From Hygrocybe punicea (Eukaryota > Basidiomycota > Agaricomycetes > Agaricales > Hygrophoraceae), in NCBI GenBank assembly GCA_963556145.1, contig OY744467.1:2418001-2482000 (forward strand): DNA of 64,000 nt. Direction: 5' to 3'. The position numbers and the translations under genes were made by a program. Below, in pieces: positions 12,786 through 24,563 of the stretch; position 1 is the stretch's first letter; each line of letters starts with the position of its first letter. The notes below the pieces were generated by a model, which was given only the letters and a program-made list of their open reading frames with translations, searched no databases and had not been told where the DNA came from.

Positions 12786-15550
12786 TCATATTCCAATAAA
12801 GCCTTGGTCCATGTCACCACCGGTGTAATATTTCGGGACGAGCTCTGGAACTTTCAGCACGCCACGCTCTCTATTATTATGATACATGTTTGTCAGCGAT
12901 GTCTCCGTCATATCACTTGAAGTAAGACACTCACATCTGGTCGACAGCTATCATCAAATCATAATTTATTTCTTGGCTAACGACGGAATCATATTTGTAT
13001 GCCGGATGAGAGCGAACAAATTTACGAATCCACGTTGCGGGTGTTTGGAGGAGTCCTAGTTGCAGTTCGTTATCAGCATCCGCATTACATGGCAGAAGTC
13101 GCACCGACCGTTTGATCTGCATCTTACGAGGTCAAGATATCTTTCAATATTCTTCCTGGCCTCGTCGTCCATATCCAATGTATCCAGATAAGCATACACA
13201 AGACTAAGCAGACCGGGGAACGTATTATCCTGCGGGTGTTATGATAAATAAGTCGCGTCAATGCTCACTCAGAAGCTTACCTTGCCATTCATGATCTCAT
13301 CGATAGTCATCTGTTCATATTCGTCCTCCACAGGACCACGATTCAATCCTTCTCCGGGAAGAGGAAGTGATGGGAAGCAGTTTCGCATCTTTTTCTCCTT
13401 TGGCCGAGCTGAGGACGTAGGCGAACTGGCACCAGAAGAGGAGATGCTGGAGGTACTGGAGGTACTGGAAGAAGGACCACTCTGTCCCGGTGGAAATACA
13501 TCTTTACGGAAATAGAACTTCCTGGAAAGAACAGCGTCCCGGTGTTGAGCTACTGCCATGTTGTCGTCAACCTGCATCAATCGCTAAATGTTTCAGAGAC
13601 ATGATCGGAGAACGAAACATTACTCACTTTCGATATTGGAATATAGAAGTTGAGATTGAAGTACAGAATGGCTCTCGAGATAAGGACGACAAAAACCGCA
13701 AATGCAGCATTTTCGAAATCTGTTATCTGAACCTCCATGCTACGAAATTCCACTCGCCAACCAATAGGAGAGTTGGGCGGAGGGGGTTTAAACCTCAGAG
13801 TTTGCCAATTGGTGGATTGAATATTCTGTATGGCGAGGTCTGGCTAAAGGGTAATCAAGAGTGGTAAAAAACCCACCTCGAAGTGGTCGCTGCTAGACGT
13901 ATCGTCTTGGTCGATTGTTTCAGAAAAGACGACCAGCGGGTCGCGAATGAAAAGGTGTGAGATGTGCTTTGAAAGTAAATCATCGAGACCTGCAGAAATT
14001 GTTAACTCAGGCCAGATCGTGAACCCGTGTAAAAAAATGTACCATGTTGGCGCAGGCGTTCATATACATTGTCGTCGTAGGGCACAACACTGTCGTTGTA
14101 TTCCGGCCTATTGATCCAGTCTGTCGAAAGATACAGATCCACACTATCGTAGCGGGATTTCGGAATCCTGAAACGACTTCCTTTCAAGGGCTACAAGAAC
14201 GGTTAGCGTGTAAAAAACCCACTTGCAGATCAAAATATCACCATTAATCCCCGTTCTTCCGAAGTGCGATCGTCTACACTGCCAGCAATCACATTCCAGC
14301 GACAATCAATATCAGCCAGGTACCCACGCCATATGGGACTCGCAGCCGACAATGCCAACTAATCACTCAGTTAACATGAAAATATCTTGACACTGATCTG
14401 CGTTGCTGACCATAATAGGACCCAGAGGAATTAAGGCGTCGTACATTCTTCTGGCTTCTCCGACATTGCAGGACTGAAATGTTAACTGAAGACAACAGCA
14501 ACCCATGCCAAAGCCCATGGCGTCCAGGTATATGTGATCCAACAGGGCGGCACCATTTTTTGCCTCTAACCAGTACCGAAATCGTCACCATGGGTTCTGA
14601 GGGGTTATTATAATGAACATACCAGGATCCTCAGAATAAATTGAGCGTTGCCACGGGATCGTAGGGTCAACGAATGGACGAGGTGTCTTCGTATCTATAT
14701 ATAGGGGTAGATTAATCGCAACTTTCGATCCCCTTCTATTTCTAATGTTGGCTGTGAGCGTTCTGGAAAATTGGTCAGTGGATGTTCCAAAGCTGGACAT
14801 GAGATAACACTAACGGGAATCGAGCATGGGGATTTGTAATTTCCTCCGGTAGAAAAAGACTGTGGCTGGAAACAGAACCCGCAGGATCAAAATATGGTTC
14901 TGTAAAAACATCTGGGGCGCCAAGACGAGGGAACGAGGTAAAAGTGATAGGGATTTCGTTAGGTTTCAGGTGCTTGCGTGCAAGATTGCGTCTTAGGAGC
15001 AACAAAAAATAAATTATGTCCAAGGTCTAACCTAGTGAAGCCTTACCTGTAACGCATGTTTCCCTCTACCGATAAGAGATCCTTGATAGATCCAGAGTAC
15101 GGTATTCCGGGCGTAGATTCAAGCATGTAACGGCCATATTCGGGATGGAAAGTAGGAACTGATATTCTGTACAACTAGTGTTGGGCTCTCGTACGATAGA
15201 AGTTCCCAAGGCTCACGTTTCTGGGCAATCGGCACAGATGTCGCTCACAATAGTGCTCAGTTTTGCGAGAATCTCCGTCTGCCTGAGAGACAACTTTGCA
15301 TTCTTCGCATCGTGGTCAAAGGAGATGACCATGTACTCGATCTATCGCAGCCACAGATAAATTCAAAGAGCCGTTGAAATGGTTTGTTGGGAAACTTCAC
15401 TTCGTCACCCCAGAGCAGCTCATCCCCTTGTCTATGCTTCAAGCGATCCCAGATGTGCAAAAATTGTGTAATCCCGTGATACCTGACATGTTCTGCATAC
15501 TTCTTGGCTTCATCCCAAGCGAGAGGCGTTCCAAGATACAACAGCCCCAT
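12786..15550 (-). CDS. GSH1: Glutamate-cysteine ligase, first enzyme of glutathione synthesis
   Basis: The start [17 protein letters not shown] followed by [12 protein letters not shown] and LLWGDE matches the eukaryotic GCL catalytic family closely; the ATG is at 15548-15550. Later exons include [11 protein letters not shown] (about 15330), the region around 14700-15000 with [23 protein letters not shown] (about 14140), a Ser-rich insert (about 13450), [12 protein letters not shown], and [15 protein letters not shown] followed by [10 protein letters not shown] (about 13020). The last exon ends [11 protein letters not shown] at 12786. The gene has around ten introns of about 50 nt. The enzyme ligates glutamate to cysteine using ATP in the cytosol and is rate limiting; the family is feedback-inhibited by glutathione. 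The next minus-strand gene downstream, ATP16, starts only 130 bp beyond its stop. Confidence 0.93.
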
Positions 15551-15871
15551 GAAGGTTGTCGTTAAGATAAGCCAGCAGACGCTTCAGCCGTAACCTTCTA
15601 GCAGGCTGTTAAAGTCCGAGTGTTTGTAATCTGAATGTTTGTAATACTGATTTCATCACGTCCGCGTGAATGGCGATGTGATGCTGTAGATATGATCCCA
15701 TTTTGAAAGGAAGTGGCCCGTTGCAGCAAGAGCTTGGTCCACAATTGTGATTGTGATTGCAAGATAAGTACTAGATTGACGCCCGGCGCTCTCCCGATGG
15801 GCCGCTGCATGTATAACTCGGCAATGACCGAATACCCAAGTCAGCTATAGCCTGAGTCTAACTACGCTACA
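15551..15871. other. Intergenic region upstream of GSH1
   Basis: This is 321 bp between the GSH1 start and the Atg6 stop, both on the minus strand, so it holds the Atg6 3' end and the GSH1 promoter. I see no gene in it. A short AT/GT repeat-like stretch (CTGAATGTTTGTAAT-like, 15610-15650) is present, with no motif I would name. Confidence 0.4.
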
Positions 15872-17612
15872 TCAGCCATTGCTCCCATTGGTCGTCCATT
15901 TGAGTAAAATCTTTAATGCCAGGAGGACGTGACGGAGGGACCGGGTCCAAGCTTCTTCTTGACTGAACTGTAGCTTGACAGAAGCTTCGCCTATCTTGTC
16001 CTTCACAATCCTGTCGAACATATTTGTCAGACCCTCTACAGTCACCGAACCGAACACAGAACACACTGATGCGGAAACTCAATGTGAGGGTCTTGTGACT
16101 TGACATGGTCAATAAGGTGCTTCAGGCAATCGAGGAATGAAACCATAGCAAAGTCAAACCGTCGATTGTGCAATAAACGACCAAAGTGCATATCCCCCGA
16201 CCCGTACAACTCGTAGGTAGCTTTGTCGCCTGTAGTCCTTTCGATGCGGGAGAAGGAGCCCATGGGGACCAGACGATAACTGAATAGTATGTCAGCAGTG
16301 TGACAAATCCTTCGATAGGGAACACGAATCGCACTTGGTGAAGGTATAATCCAGCTTGCGAGCGATAGTGTAAAGCAGAAGTAACGTCTGCCCCCATCCA
16401 GCGTTAATCTCAGCCCAGTCAACCTACACCTGTGTTCATCATTCACATAACCATCGTGAACAAGAATAACATACCGGTATGCCCGGCACCCTGCCCATCC
16501 GAAGACCATTAATGGTCCCAAAAACCCCGTCATGGCCGATGCAAAATGCGTCATTGTACACATTTGTGCGTTCCAACTTGTCAAGGGTAGCCGAGTCAGC
16601 AGCATAGGCAGCACGGAGTGTTGCTAATTGAGCTGCCTGCTGAGCTGCGGTCAACAGGTGATCGTTGTGTGAACGCCAAAACCTGAGGGACGTTGAAATT
16701 TATGGGAAACATTAGACGAATAGATGAATAGACGAACTCAGCCTCTTCCGACTCCAATGCCTTTTCTTCCAACTCCAGAGCTCTCATTTCTTCATCCAAT
16801 TGCTCTCGCTCTCGCTCTGCCTCCTTCAACTGTTCGATAGCAACCCATTCATCCGCTTTCAACTTCTCGACCTTCTTCTCCGCTTCCTCCTTGCTTATAC
16901 CTTGCCCGTCTCGTTCCCTTTCTTTCCGGACTTCCTTCTCGAATGCAATGTAGCCGTCTCGTTCTTTCTTTATTTCATCAAGCTGCCGTTGGAGGGACGT
17001 AAGTAATATTTGAGTGCATTCAGCACAAAGAGGGTGATCAATGTCAGTTCGAGTTGAAAGCAAATTGAAGAGACGTAAGGTGGAACGTAGATGATGAGAG
17101 AGAGGAGAAGGATTCGGCTGATCCGGCTCCGCCTGCTGGATTGGCGATATCGGTGATGTAACCTTAGTTGAGGGAGCTCGAGACTTTGCCGCAGAGACTT
17201 TCTTGGAAGGAGACGGCACGGGAGAAGGCACGCTATGGATGATGCTATCTTGTAGAAGCACGAACGACTCGTTTGGGAGCAGTGGTGTTGATTGCGGCTG
17301 CTTCCCTTGAGCTCGCGATGACAAGGAAGAGGGTGTTTTTGAAGCGGAAGAATTTTTCGAACGTTGCCAAGCAGATTTGACTGACGCTGGTGTTGGAAGC
17401 TGGGCCAGTTTCTCAGCTTCTGAGGTATGAACAGAATGTGTCGGAGGGGTTGGTGGCAAGGAAGTCACGATCATGTCGTAGGCGGAAGGCGCCAAGTCGA
17501 CAAGCGATGTATCTAGCTGATACAGCGATTAAGAAGGGAACCCCAGACAAAACTTAACAGAACTCACCTGCAGAGGCTCTTTACATTGTTGACAAATGAA
17601 GTTCAAGTTCAT
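15872..17612 (-). CDS. ATG6: Beclin 1/Atg6/Vps30, PI3-kinase complex subunit for autophagy
   Basis: The first exon (ATG 17610-17612) encodes [15 protein letters not shown], the CxxC found at the start of Beclins. Next comes [16 protein letters not shown], a low-complexity Ser/Pro region, then a long coiled coil rich in Glu/Lys/Arg (17020-16740). The C-terminal evolutionarily conserved (BARA) domain follows: [17 protein letters not shown] and [17 protein letters not shown] (about 16500), [29 protein letters not shown], and a last exon with [16 protein letters not shown] ending at 15872. It is the scaffold that joins Vps34 to Atg14 or Vps38 in autophagosome formation and endosomal sorting. Frame choice at the end was made from the conserved C-terminal helix; an overlapping frame ending at 15867 is a shadow. 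Confidence 0.93.
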
Positions 17613-17845
17613 AGCAGTCGAGAATATGGTGCCAAAATTTGCCAAATATGTAAGTCCGGGTAGCGGTAGTGGCAGTTTGGAAAATCATTCATGTATTTCC
17701 AAGTCCAAGCCTGAATAACTCTAATCACCACCATAAACCATATGTTATGTATGAACGTATGGACAGCGGATGGAGTGCACATCGGCCTCCGCGCCTATTA
17801 ACCACAGCTTCCCTAGTTTTCAAAAGAGGCTTGGTGTTTGGGCCA

Positions 17846-18504
17846 TCATGCGCCTTTCCCTTTCTCCTTGGCCGCCTCCCTCTCCTTGAATTTGTGTTGT
17901 GACTCCTGCTGCTTCATTGCTGCTTTGATCCTCCGTTGCCTTTTCTTCCTCCCGTTTCCCCGCTTTGGGCCATTGATTACAACAGGTTCCGTCATGCGAC
18001 GTTTCCGACGAGCGGCCTTCTCCGCACGTTCCTTTTCCCGCTTCTTGTCCCGTTTCCGCAATGTTGTCATGGCAGCTTTAAGTAGTGTGCCATACTCGGC
18101 GTAAAATGTATCCAACTGGCCTGGAAGTACCTGAGAACGCAAGTACACCATGTTAGCGCTGCGACCATGAGCGAGGAATCCGCACCTTGGTCGAAATTTT
18201 GGTCTCCTTCCCATCGGTCACCCGGAGCAAACAGGGATATTCACGGTCATTAGAAATCTTTTCCACAGACTTCATAGTAGTATCCTCTTCGTCATGAATA
18301 ACTGTTGAGGGTTTGTGTTAGCGCGAGTCAGAACCTGACAGGAAGTGGCTGCGTACGTCGTTTGTGAGTGAGCCATACTGATCCCTGCTCTTTGGATGAC
18401 TCAAACAGTGAAGCCAGCTGCCTCAGGAACTGGAAAATATAGGTCAGGAAGGCCGACGGTGATTTAACAGGAAAAAGCACAGAATTGTTATCAACAACTT
18501 TCAT
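17846..18504 (-). CDS. SRP14: Signal recognition particle 14 kDa subunit
   Basis: The start MKVVDNNS (ATG 18502-18504) is spliced to FLRQLASLFESSKEQGSVWL, the typical SRP14 N-terminal helix and strand. A middle exon encodes the HDEEDTTMKSVEKI and YPCLLRVTDGKETKIST strands, and the last exon the VLPGQLDTFYAEYGTLLKA motif and a very basic Lys/Arg tail of about 65 residues ending at 17846. SRP14 pairs with SRP9 (or as a homodimer in some yeasts) on the Alu domain of SRP RNA and slows translation during ER targeting. The long lysine/alanine-rich tail is common in fungi. The gene is divergent from the siroheme enzyme gene with 110 bp between starts. Confidence 0.92.
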
Positions 18505-18614
18505 GAAGTATGATTACATAAACAGATATACGAAATTTTGTTTTGCCATAGGCGATAGCAAACCTGCCAGTGGTAGCAAGTTACCACGCAGTTTCCCCAT
18601 CGCCCTCTGTTAGT
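18505..18614. promoter_or_regulatory. 110-bp shared divergent promoter region, SRP14 / siroheme synthase
   Basis: The start codons at 18504 (-) and 18615 (+) leave only 110 bp for both promoters and both 5' leaders. The SRP14-proximal half is AT-rich (a run TATACGAAATTTTG around 18525). No named motif is claimed. Confidence 0.45.
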
Positions 18615-20572
18615 ATGTATTTAACTTCAGCTTTTCCTGCTCCAAAGGGTGGAGCTTCCCTCATGCTCTCCTTCCACCTTCAGGACAAAATCACTGTGAT
18701 TCTGGGATCGGGTACTCTTGCAGCATCTCGTGCATTCTCGGCGCTTGAAGCAGACTCTACTGTAATCGTAATTGCGAAAGGAGGATTGAGCTCTGCTTGC
18801 GGGGAACTGCAATGGCGAGCTCAACATGGACAAATCAACATCTTGGATTTGGATTTGTTGCCAACGTCCTCTGCCCTTACATCGGCAGATCGAGACGCGG
18901 AAGCCTTGGAATCATACTTCGACACGTCTTCAGGCAAAATCAGCCTTGTTTGCGTCACCGATACACTGCTCGGTGCCGATCCCACCCTGCGGCGTACCCA
19001 TACTTCAGCTGCGCAAATCCACCGTATCTGCAATGCTCGAAATATCCCTATTAATATAACAGACATGCCAGACCTCTGTGACTTCTCATTCACTTCTACC
19101 CACAGATTCGATAGCACTGAATCAGGTGAACGAACTCCGTTACAAATCGGTGTTACGACGAATGGCCAGGGTTGCCGATTGGCGGGGAGGATACGACGGG
19201 AGATTGTGGCAAGGTTACCTACGGAAGCTGGTTCTGCTGTAGAAAAAGTGGGACAGTTGAGAGCGTTGGTCACGAAGGCCAGTTTCGTCGGGGGTGACAG
19301 GAGTGGAGAAGGCGAGTTGAATGAAGACAGCGGATTGGCAACCCCAAATTGGTCCGTTCCGTCGCGAAATAGTCCGCAGACGGCTGTTGACAATGCCAGA
19401 CGTAGGATGAGATGGGTCGGACAGGTTAGTGAGTATTGGCCTCTGCCAAAGCTCGCCAAGATGACGCCAGAGGAAATGGAAGAAATATTGCATGATGGGG
19501 CTAATGGGTCAATTTCCCCACCGACAGTGCAAGGCCCTGTACACCTTGATTACCTTCAGCGGCTGGACGACGCAAACACATCATTGCACTCGCTTCGACT
19601 CTCCCCTCCCAATCTTCCTATCGGGAAGATCTTCCTAGTTGGCTCCGGTCCAGGCCACCCCTCCCTCCTCACCCTCGCGACTCACACTGTCCTAACGAAG
19701 CATGCCAATATCGTACTATCTGATAAGCTCGTGCCAGCTGCTGTCCTTGCCCTGATCCCGCCTCAAGTGGAGGTCCGCATCGCACGAAAATTTCCCGGGA
19801 TTGCTGATGGGGCCCAACAAGAGATGATGGAATCCGCTCTGGCAGCTGCGAGAAAGGGTTTGAATGTTGTGCGGGTACGCTTCTCTGGGCATCCTGTTTA
19901 GGTCCACCATCTTGACGCTTTCGTGTCTAGCTGAAACAGGGCGATCCTGTCGTTTACGGACGCGCTGGCGAGGAAGTGTTGTACTTTCGATCCCACGGCA
20001 TCGAGCCCATTGTGATTCCCGGCGTGAGCTCTGCACTAGCGGCACCGATCTTTGCTGGGATTCCGGTGACTCAACGTGGTGTGGCAGACTCTTTTATTGT
20101 TTGTACAGGAGTGGGCAGGGAAGGGAAGACCGTGCGCTTGCCTGGTTACGAACGGGGAAGGACACTTGTTATATTGATGGGTGTGGCCAGGTTGGCACAG
20201 CTTGTGAGTGCATTGATAGAAGAAGGTGCAGGCGAAGGAAATGGAGGGACGGCCGACCGGAATGGTTCCCCATATCCTGCACATTTGCCGATCGCTTTGA
20301 TAGAACGAGCATCGATGCCCGATCAGCGTGTTGTCTCGTCGACGTTGCAACATATTGTTGTGGCTCTTGAAAATGTTGGAGAACAGCGCCCACCTGGGAT
20401 GCTCGTGGTAGGGTGGGCTGTACTTGCACTATGGCGTACGGGGAATGTGGATGTTTTGGCGGAGTGTGCAGACCGCGATGACAAGGTCAGGTTAGAGAAT
20501 TGGTTAGGCAGGGAGAGGGTTGTGGGGTGGAGAGTGAAGGAAGGATTGGAGCATGGGTGGGGGGAATTGTGA
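18615..20572 (+). CDS. MET1: Siroheme synthase / uroporphyrinogen-III C-methyltransferase (Met8-Met1 type fusion)
   Basis: Two exons: 18615-19874 and 19931-20572 (intron GTACGC..TCTAG), 633 aa. I start at the ATG at 18615 (MYLTSAFPAPKGGASL) because the frame upstream offers only a GTG. The N-terminal third is a Met8/CysG-N-like Rossmann domain (ITVILGSGTLAASRAFSALE) for precorrin-2 oxidation. The C-terminal half is an SUMT methyltransferase: GKIFLVGSGPGHPSLLTLAT binds SAM, then GDPVVYGRAGEE and PIVIPGVSSALAAPIFAGIP, and TLVILMGVARL. The product converts uroporphyrinogen III toward siroheme, the cofactor of sulfite and nitrite reductases. S. cerevisiae keeps these as separate Met1 and Met8; here they are one polypeptide, as in bacterial CysG but in the reverse spirit of fungal SUMTs. 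Confidence 0.9.
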
Positions 20573-21562
20573 GGACAACAGTGTTCTGTCATATTTCGGT
20601 ACTTCAAAACATGGCTTTGCCAATCTATATTATGGTTTTTCATATACTCACCAACATCTACCAGAATTGCCTCGGATGTGGACATGAAATTTGAGAATAC
20701 AGATCAATTGTTGACCTAAATCCAACAGGTTTCTGATTGTCTATTAGATCTCTGTACACTATCAACAAGGTTGCTCATATCATAATAATCATATTAGACA
20801 TAATTGGGCGGTGAAGCCAGTTGTGAATTTTATCCATGCATATGGTTTGCTGAAAAACTGATCTGAGTTCCTGTATTCACAGTGGTACTCAGATCAACAT
20901 TCCAGCCAGCCACCAACATACAAGTCCAAACTGGCTTCACTGACCAGTGAGCATATGGGAAACCTTGGGGTCGCTAAAGGCAGACTCGGACATGCCGCAG
21001 GATATGACCAATTACCGTACAGCCATGACGTGTTATGGAGAGGAGATCACCGCAAACCTATCTTCGGGGATTTGGCCGACCGATGAGCTTGTAAATTATA
21101 AATGAGTACCTCCACGCGTCTAGTCCACAGCTTGTTGCAGGGAACTTCTGTCGACCAAGTCAGTAGCGCTAGTCCTCGATCTCCACATGAAATCTTGCGG
21201 CCAACAAATACTGGATAGGATTACACCACTTCCGCAAGCGTTCAGCACTACAAAACTTACCTCCTTTGGTAGCACGACGACTATCTGTTATAACAGGCGT
21301 GTCCACTCCTTCGAGAGTGCAAATTATCAAGAGTAACAGTTGAGATTTCAGAGTACTTGCATCAGGCAAAGCGAGGGCTTTGCCGAGTCTCGGGGGTAAC
21401 CTATGATGCAGGTTAAGGCCTCACCAGCATTGGTTGACCGATGCAAACCGAGCACTGCCTGCGGCGGCTGCCAGTGACTCGATTGCGTTAGCTGGCGACA
21501 CTGCAAAGCACGTGACCAAAGGCGCTTACGCTGCCTTGTTCAACTTCAGGTTGTTTTTGGTG
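20573..21562. other. Intergenic region, 990 bp, upstream of polymerase kappa
   Basis: Tandem plus-strand genes flank it. It is AT-rich in the first half (20590-20800). A short minus frame at 21169-21369 starts with a hydrophobic run but lacks any family likeness and I do not call it. No repeat or RNA gene is apparent. Confidence 0.4.
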
Positions 21563-24489
21563 ATGAGCTCTACAAATAACCCACCTGGGTCATCCCAAGA
21601 CACGGCTAGTCTCGTAAAGCGCCTTGCGGGACCGTCTACGAACAAAGCGGGGTTTGTCTCTCCATTTCAATTTAAAAAATCGGCTAAATTGGTGTTGGAA
21701 TATGAAACTCTATCGTTGTCCTGTCATTCTATCAGTCTTGCCAAGGACCAAACCGAGATCAACCGTATCATCGCAGAGGCTTCCAAGGGCTCGAAATTTT
21801 ATGAGGCGAGACTTTACCTGTGTTTCAGCTACCTTTCTTATGCCTTGCGATTATGAGGTGTTAGAATGAGAAAAAGAAAGATAAGGATCTTACAGAGCGA
21901 ATCGCCAGGGTATTGAAACAACGTGATGAAGCATTGAAAAATGCTGATATCAGTGCGTTCCTTGAACTACCAACTCTGAACCTCTCAAATCGGTATTTCG
22001 TATAGCTAAGCTCAACAATGCCATGGACCACCTGGTAAGCTTACTGCATCTTACTTGTTCACGGCCTGAATTCAATGTACCTCTCTTCAGCTTGTGGAAT
22101 TGGAGTGTCAACGCGACCTCAGTCAAATCATTGTGCATGTTGATATGGACGCCTTTTTCGCCAATGTAGAGCTTTTACATAACCCTGAGCTTGAGGGAAA
22201 GGCCTTTGGTGTACGTTATCACTGCTTTTCCTAGCAATCTCAATTTGAAGATCAAATTCTTAGGTTGGTTACGGCGTTCTCACCACTGCATCCTATGAAG
22301 CACGAAAATATGGTGTGCGCTCTGGAATGCCAGGTTCGTCCTTTACTTTTATACCCACCCATGAACTCAATATCCGAGGTAAGGATTCATCGCAAGCAAA
22401 TTGTGTCCCGACCTTATCTTCGTACCGATCAATCCCACTCGTTACTCTGAGATGTCGAGCAAGGTGATGAACATCTTCAGACGCTATGACCCAAATATGT
22501 GTCCAGCGGGTGCTGATGAAGGATATTTGAAGTAAGTCGTTGATCTTGACTTGTGCAACCTGCCCCGAACGTCGAGCATTGATTAGCATTACATCTTACT
22601 GCAACGAACATGGTCTGAGCGCTGATGAATGTGTTCAATTCATGCGGGCCACAGTATTTGAGGAAACCAAGTTAACCGTTAGCGCTGGTATTGCCCCAAA
22701 TAAGGTCTGCCTTTTATTCCTTCCAGAAGTAATTCACTTTCCTATCCTTGCGTTAGATGTTGGCCAAGGTGATTTATATCCGATTTGGTTATTGAACCAC
22801 CGCTCATCTGTCGACGCTCTGTCGATAACCAGATTTGTTCAGACAAAGTTTGTATTGCGTCCATTTATCTCGTCTAATAATTAAACGTCCACTTCCACGT
22901 AGAACAAACCCAATGGCCAATTTCATCTCCCCTCCGAACGCAAAGCCATCACTGGATTCATGCGCGATCTTTCGATCCGAAAGATACAAGGAATCGGGAG
23001 AGTTAATGAACGAATACTGGAGTCCATCGGAATTAAGGTAACTGTGCACGAAACGTTGAAGCTTCTAGTCTATTCACTGTTGATTCTGACGGTTAGTACT
23101 ATAGACGTGCGGCGACATATACAACCACCGCGCAGTACTATCGCTTATGGACAAGCAGTTCGGGCTGGTGTTTCTCCTGAGAACCTACCTAGGGATTGCA
23201 TCTAATACTGTTCAACCTCTACAACGGCATGAGCGGAAAAGTATTGGAGCTGAGAGGTATGAAATCTTAACTCCAATTTCGTATGATGAGATGATTAATG
23301 ATCTGGTGACAGAACATTCAATGCCCTTGGTGACAAAGAGAAAATACTGCAAAAGCTTGAAGAAGTCGCGGCAGAACTTGAGCGGGATATGCAGAGGACT
23401 GGGTGGATAGGGCGAACGGTCACGCTGAAATTCAAGCTCGACACATACCAAGGTACTTGGAAGTTTTCTCGATGCTTCATCACAGATCCGCTGTATTATG
23501 CTCTAGTTTTCACTCGCGCCAAGTCCTTCGACCGTTGGATTGTCAAGAAAGAAGATTTATATGCGGTGCGTTGACTCCGCGGTATGCTTGAGATCCTTAC
23601 CATCTTGTTATTTTTGGTAGACGGGAAAGGAGCTTCTGTTGCCCGAATTGCCACTCAAACTCAGACTCATAGGGCTTCGAGTTACGAAACTGAAAGATCT
23701 CCGAGCTCCAGCATCGCCGCCGGGAGGTATAAAACAAGTACGGTTGCGCTATTCTCCTCTCACCTCGGTTTTCACGGTCTCGAACAGTTTTTCGAATCGG
23801 TCAGTTTGAAGAAGCGTAAGCTGGACTTGGGCTGTGAAGAGATCGATTCTGGCACGGTGGAGACGATTACTAATGCCGCACTGGGTGATGATCCAGTCTC
23901 GAATGACGAATATGAGGATGTTATGCCTGGCTTTCACGAGCATGACGAATGTGATGTTGACATAAACCAGGGAGAGGTTGAAGACATGGAGGAGGGGACG
24001 GCGTTGCAATCGGGGTCTAAGCCGATAAGTGCCGCCAGGGGCACAGCAACACGGCCACCAGCATCGGCTCCCGGACGCACGTTCTCGGAAAGGACCAAGA
24101 TATTCGATACTGCTGTTGCTTCATCTTCGGGTCCAAAACCTCGATCAAGCAAAAAACCTCATAGCACCGGAAACGCCAGTCGTCCTGATACCCTGCCATC
24201 AGATTTCTTTCGAACCTCTCATCTAAAACCAACACGGGACGAGGATACACCTCCACAGCCTGGCTCACCAGCATCCGAGTCGGAATCACACGCCTGTCCA
24301 ATATGCGGGAAGACACTGGATACAGATAATCAAGGCTTAAATGCACACGTTGATTTTTGTTTGAGCCGGAAAGCGATCCGGGAAGCGCAGGCCCAGGCAG
24401 GGAGTCCGATTAAGAGCAAGGGGCTTAACCGCGACATGTTGAAGTGGGGAAGGAAGGAGGATTGCACAAGCAAAAAGCGAAAAGGCTGA
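21563..24489 (+). CDS. POLK: DNA polymerase kappa (DinB/Y-family translesion polymerase) with UBZ finger
   Basis: Many exons from MSSTNNPPGSSQDTASL (21563). Conserved blocks in order: DQTEINRIIAEASKGSKFYE (N-clasp), HVDMDAFFANVEL (metal-binding Asp, steric-gate position Phe, about 22138), GVLTTASYEARKYGVRSGMPG, FVPINPTRYSEMS, ADEGYLNIT (catalytic Asp-Glu, about 22520), TVSAGIAPNK, RKIQGIGRVNERILESIGI (HhH), and the little-finger exons to FDRWIVKKEDL and RLIGLRVTKL. The last exon has the PIP-like end IKQFFESV and a disordered tail with one C2HC ubiquitin-binding zinc finger, CPICGKTLD...HVDFC (about 24295-24365), and a basic C-terminus. Pol kappa extends past minor-groove adducts. DEGYL instead of the usual DEAYL is a small oddity; metal ligands are present. 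Confidence 0.92.
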
Positions 24490-24563
24490 TAGAAGTGAAG
24501 ATGAGGTCTATATGTCTGTAATTATTGCGATGGAAGGTGATGTATCCTTAGATTTTATGTATC

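Noticed and set aside
18570..18614. Earlier start (18570) for the siroheme enzyme
   Set aside because: The codon there is GTG; the first ATG in frame is 18615 and gives an N-terminus like that of relatives.
21169..21369. Minus-strand 66-aa frame with a hydrophobic start, possible small secreted protein
   Set aside because: Only two cysteines, no family likeness and no splice extension; hydrophobic run is short and could be chance.
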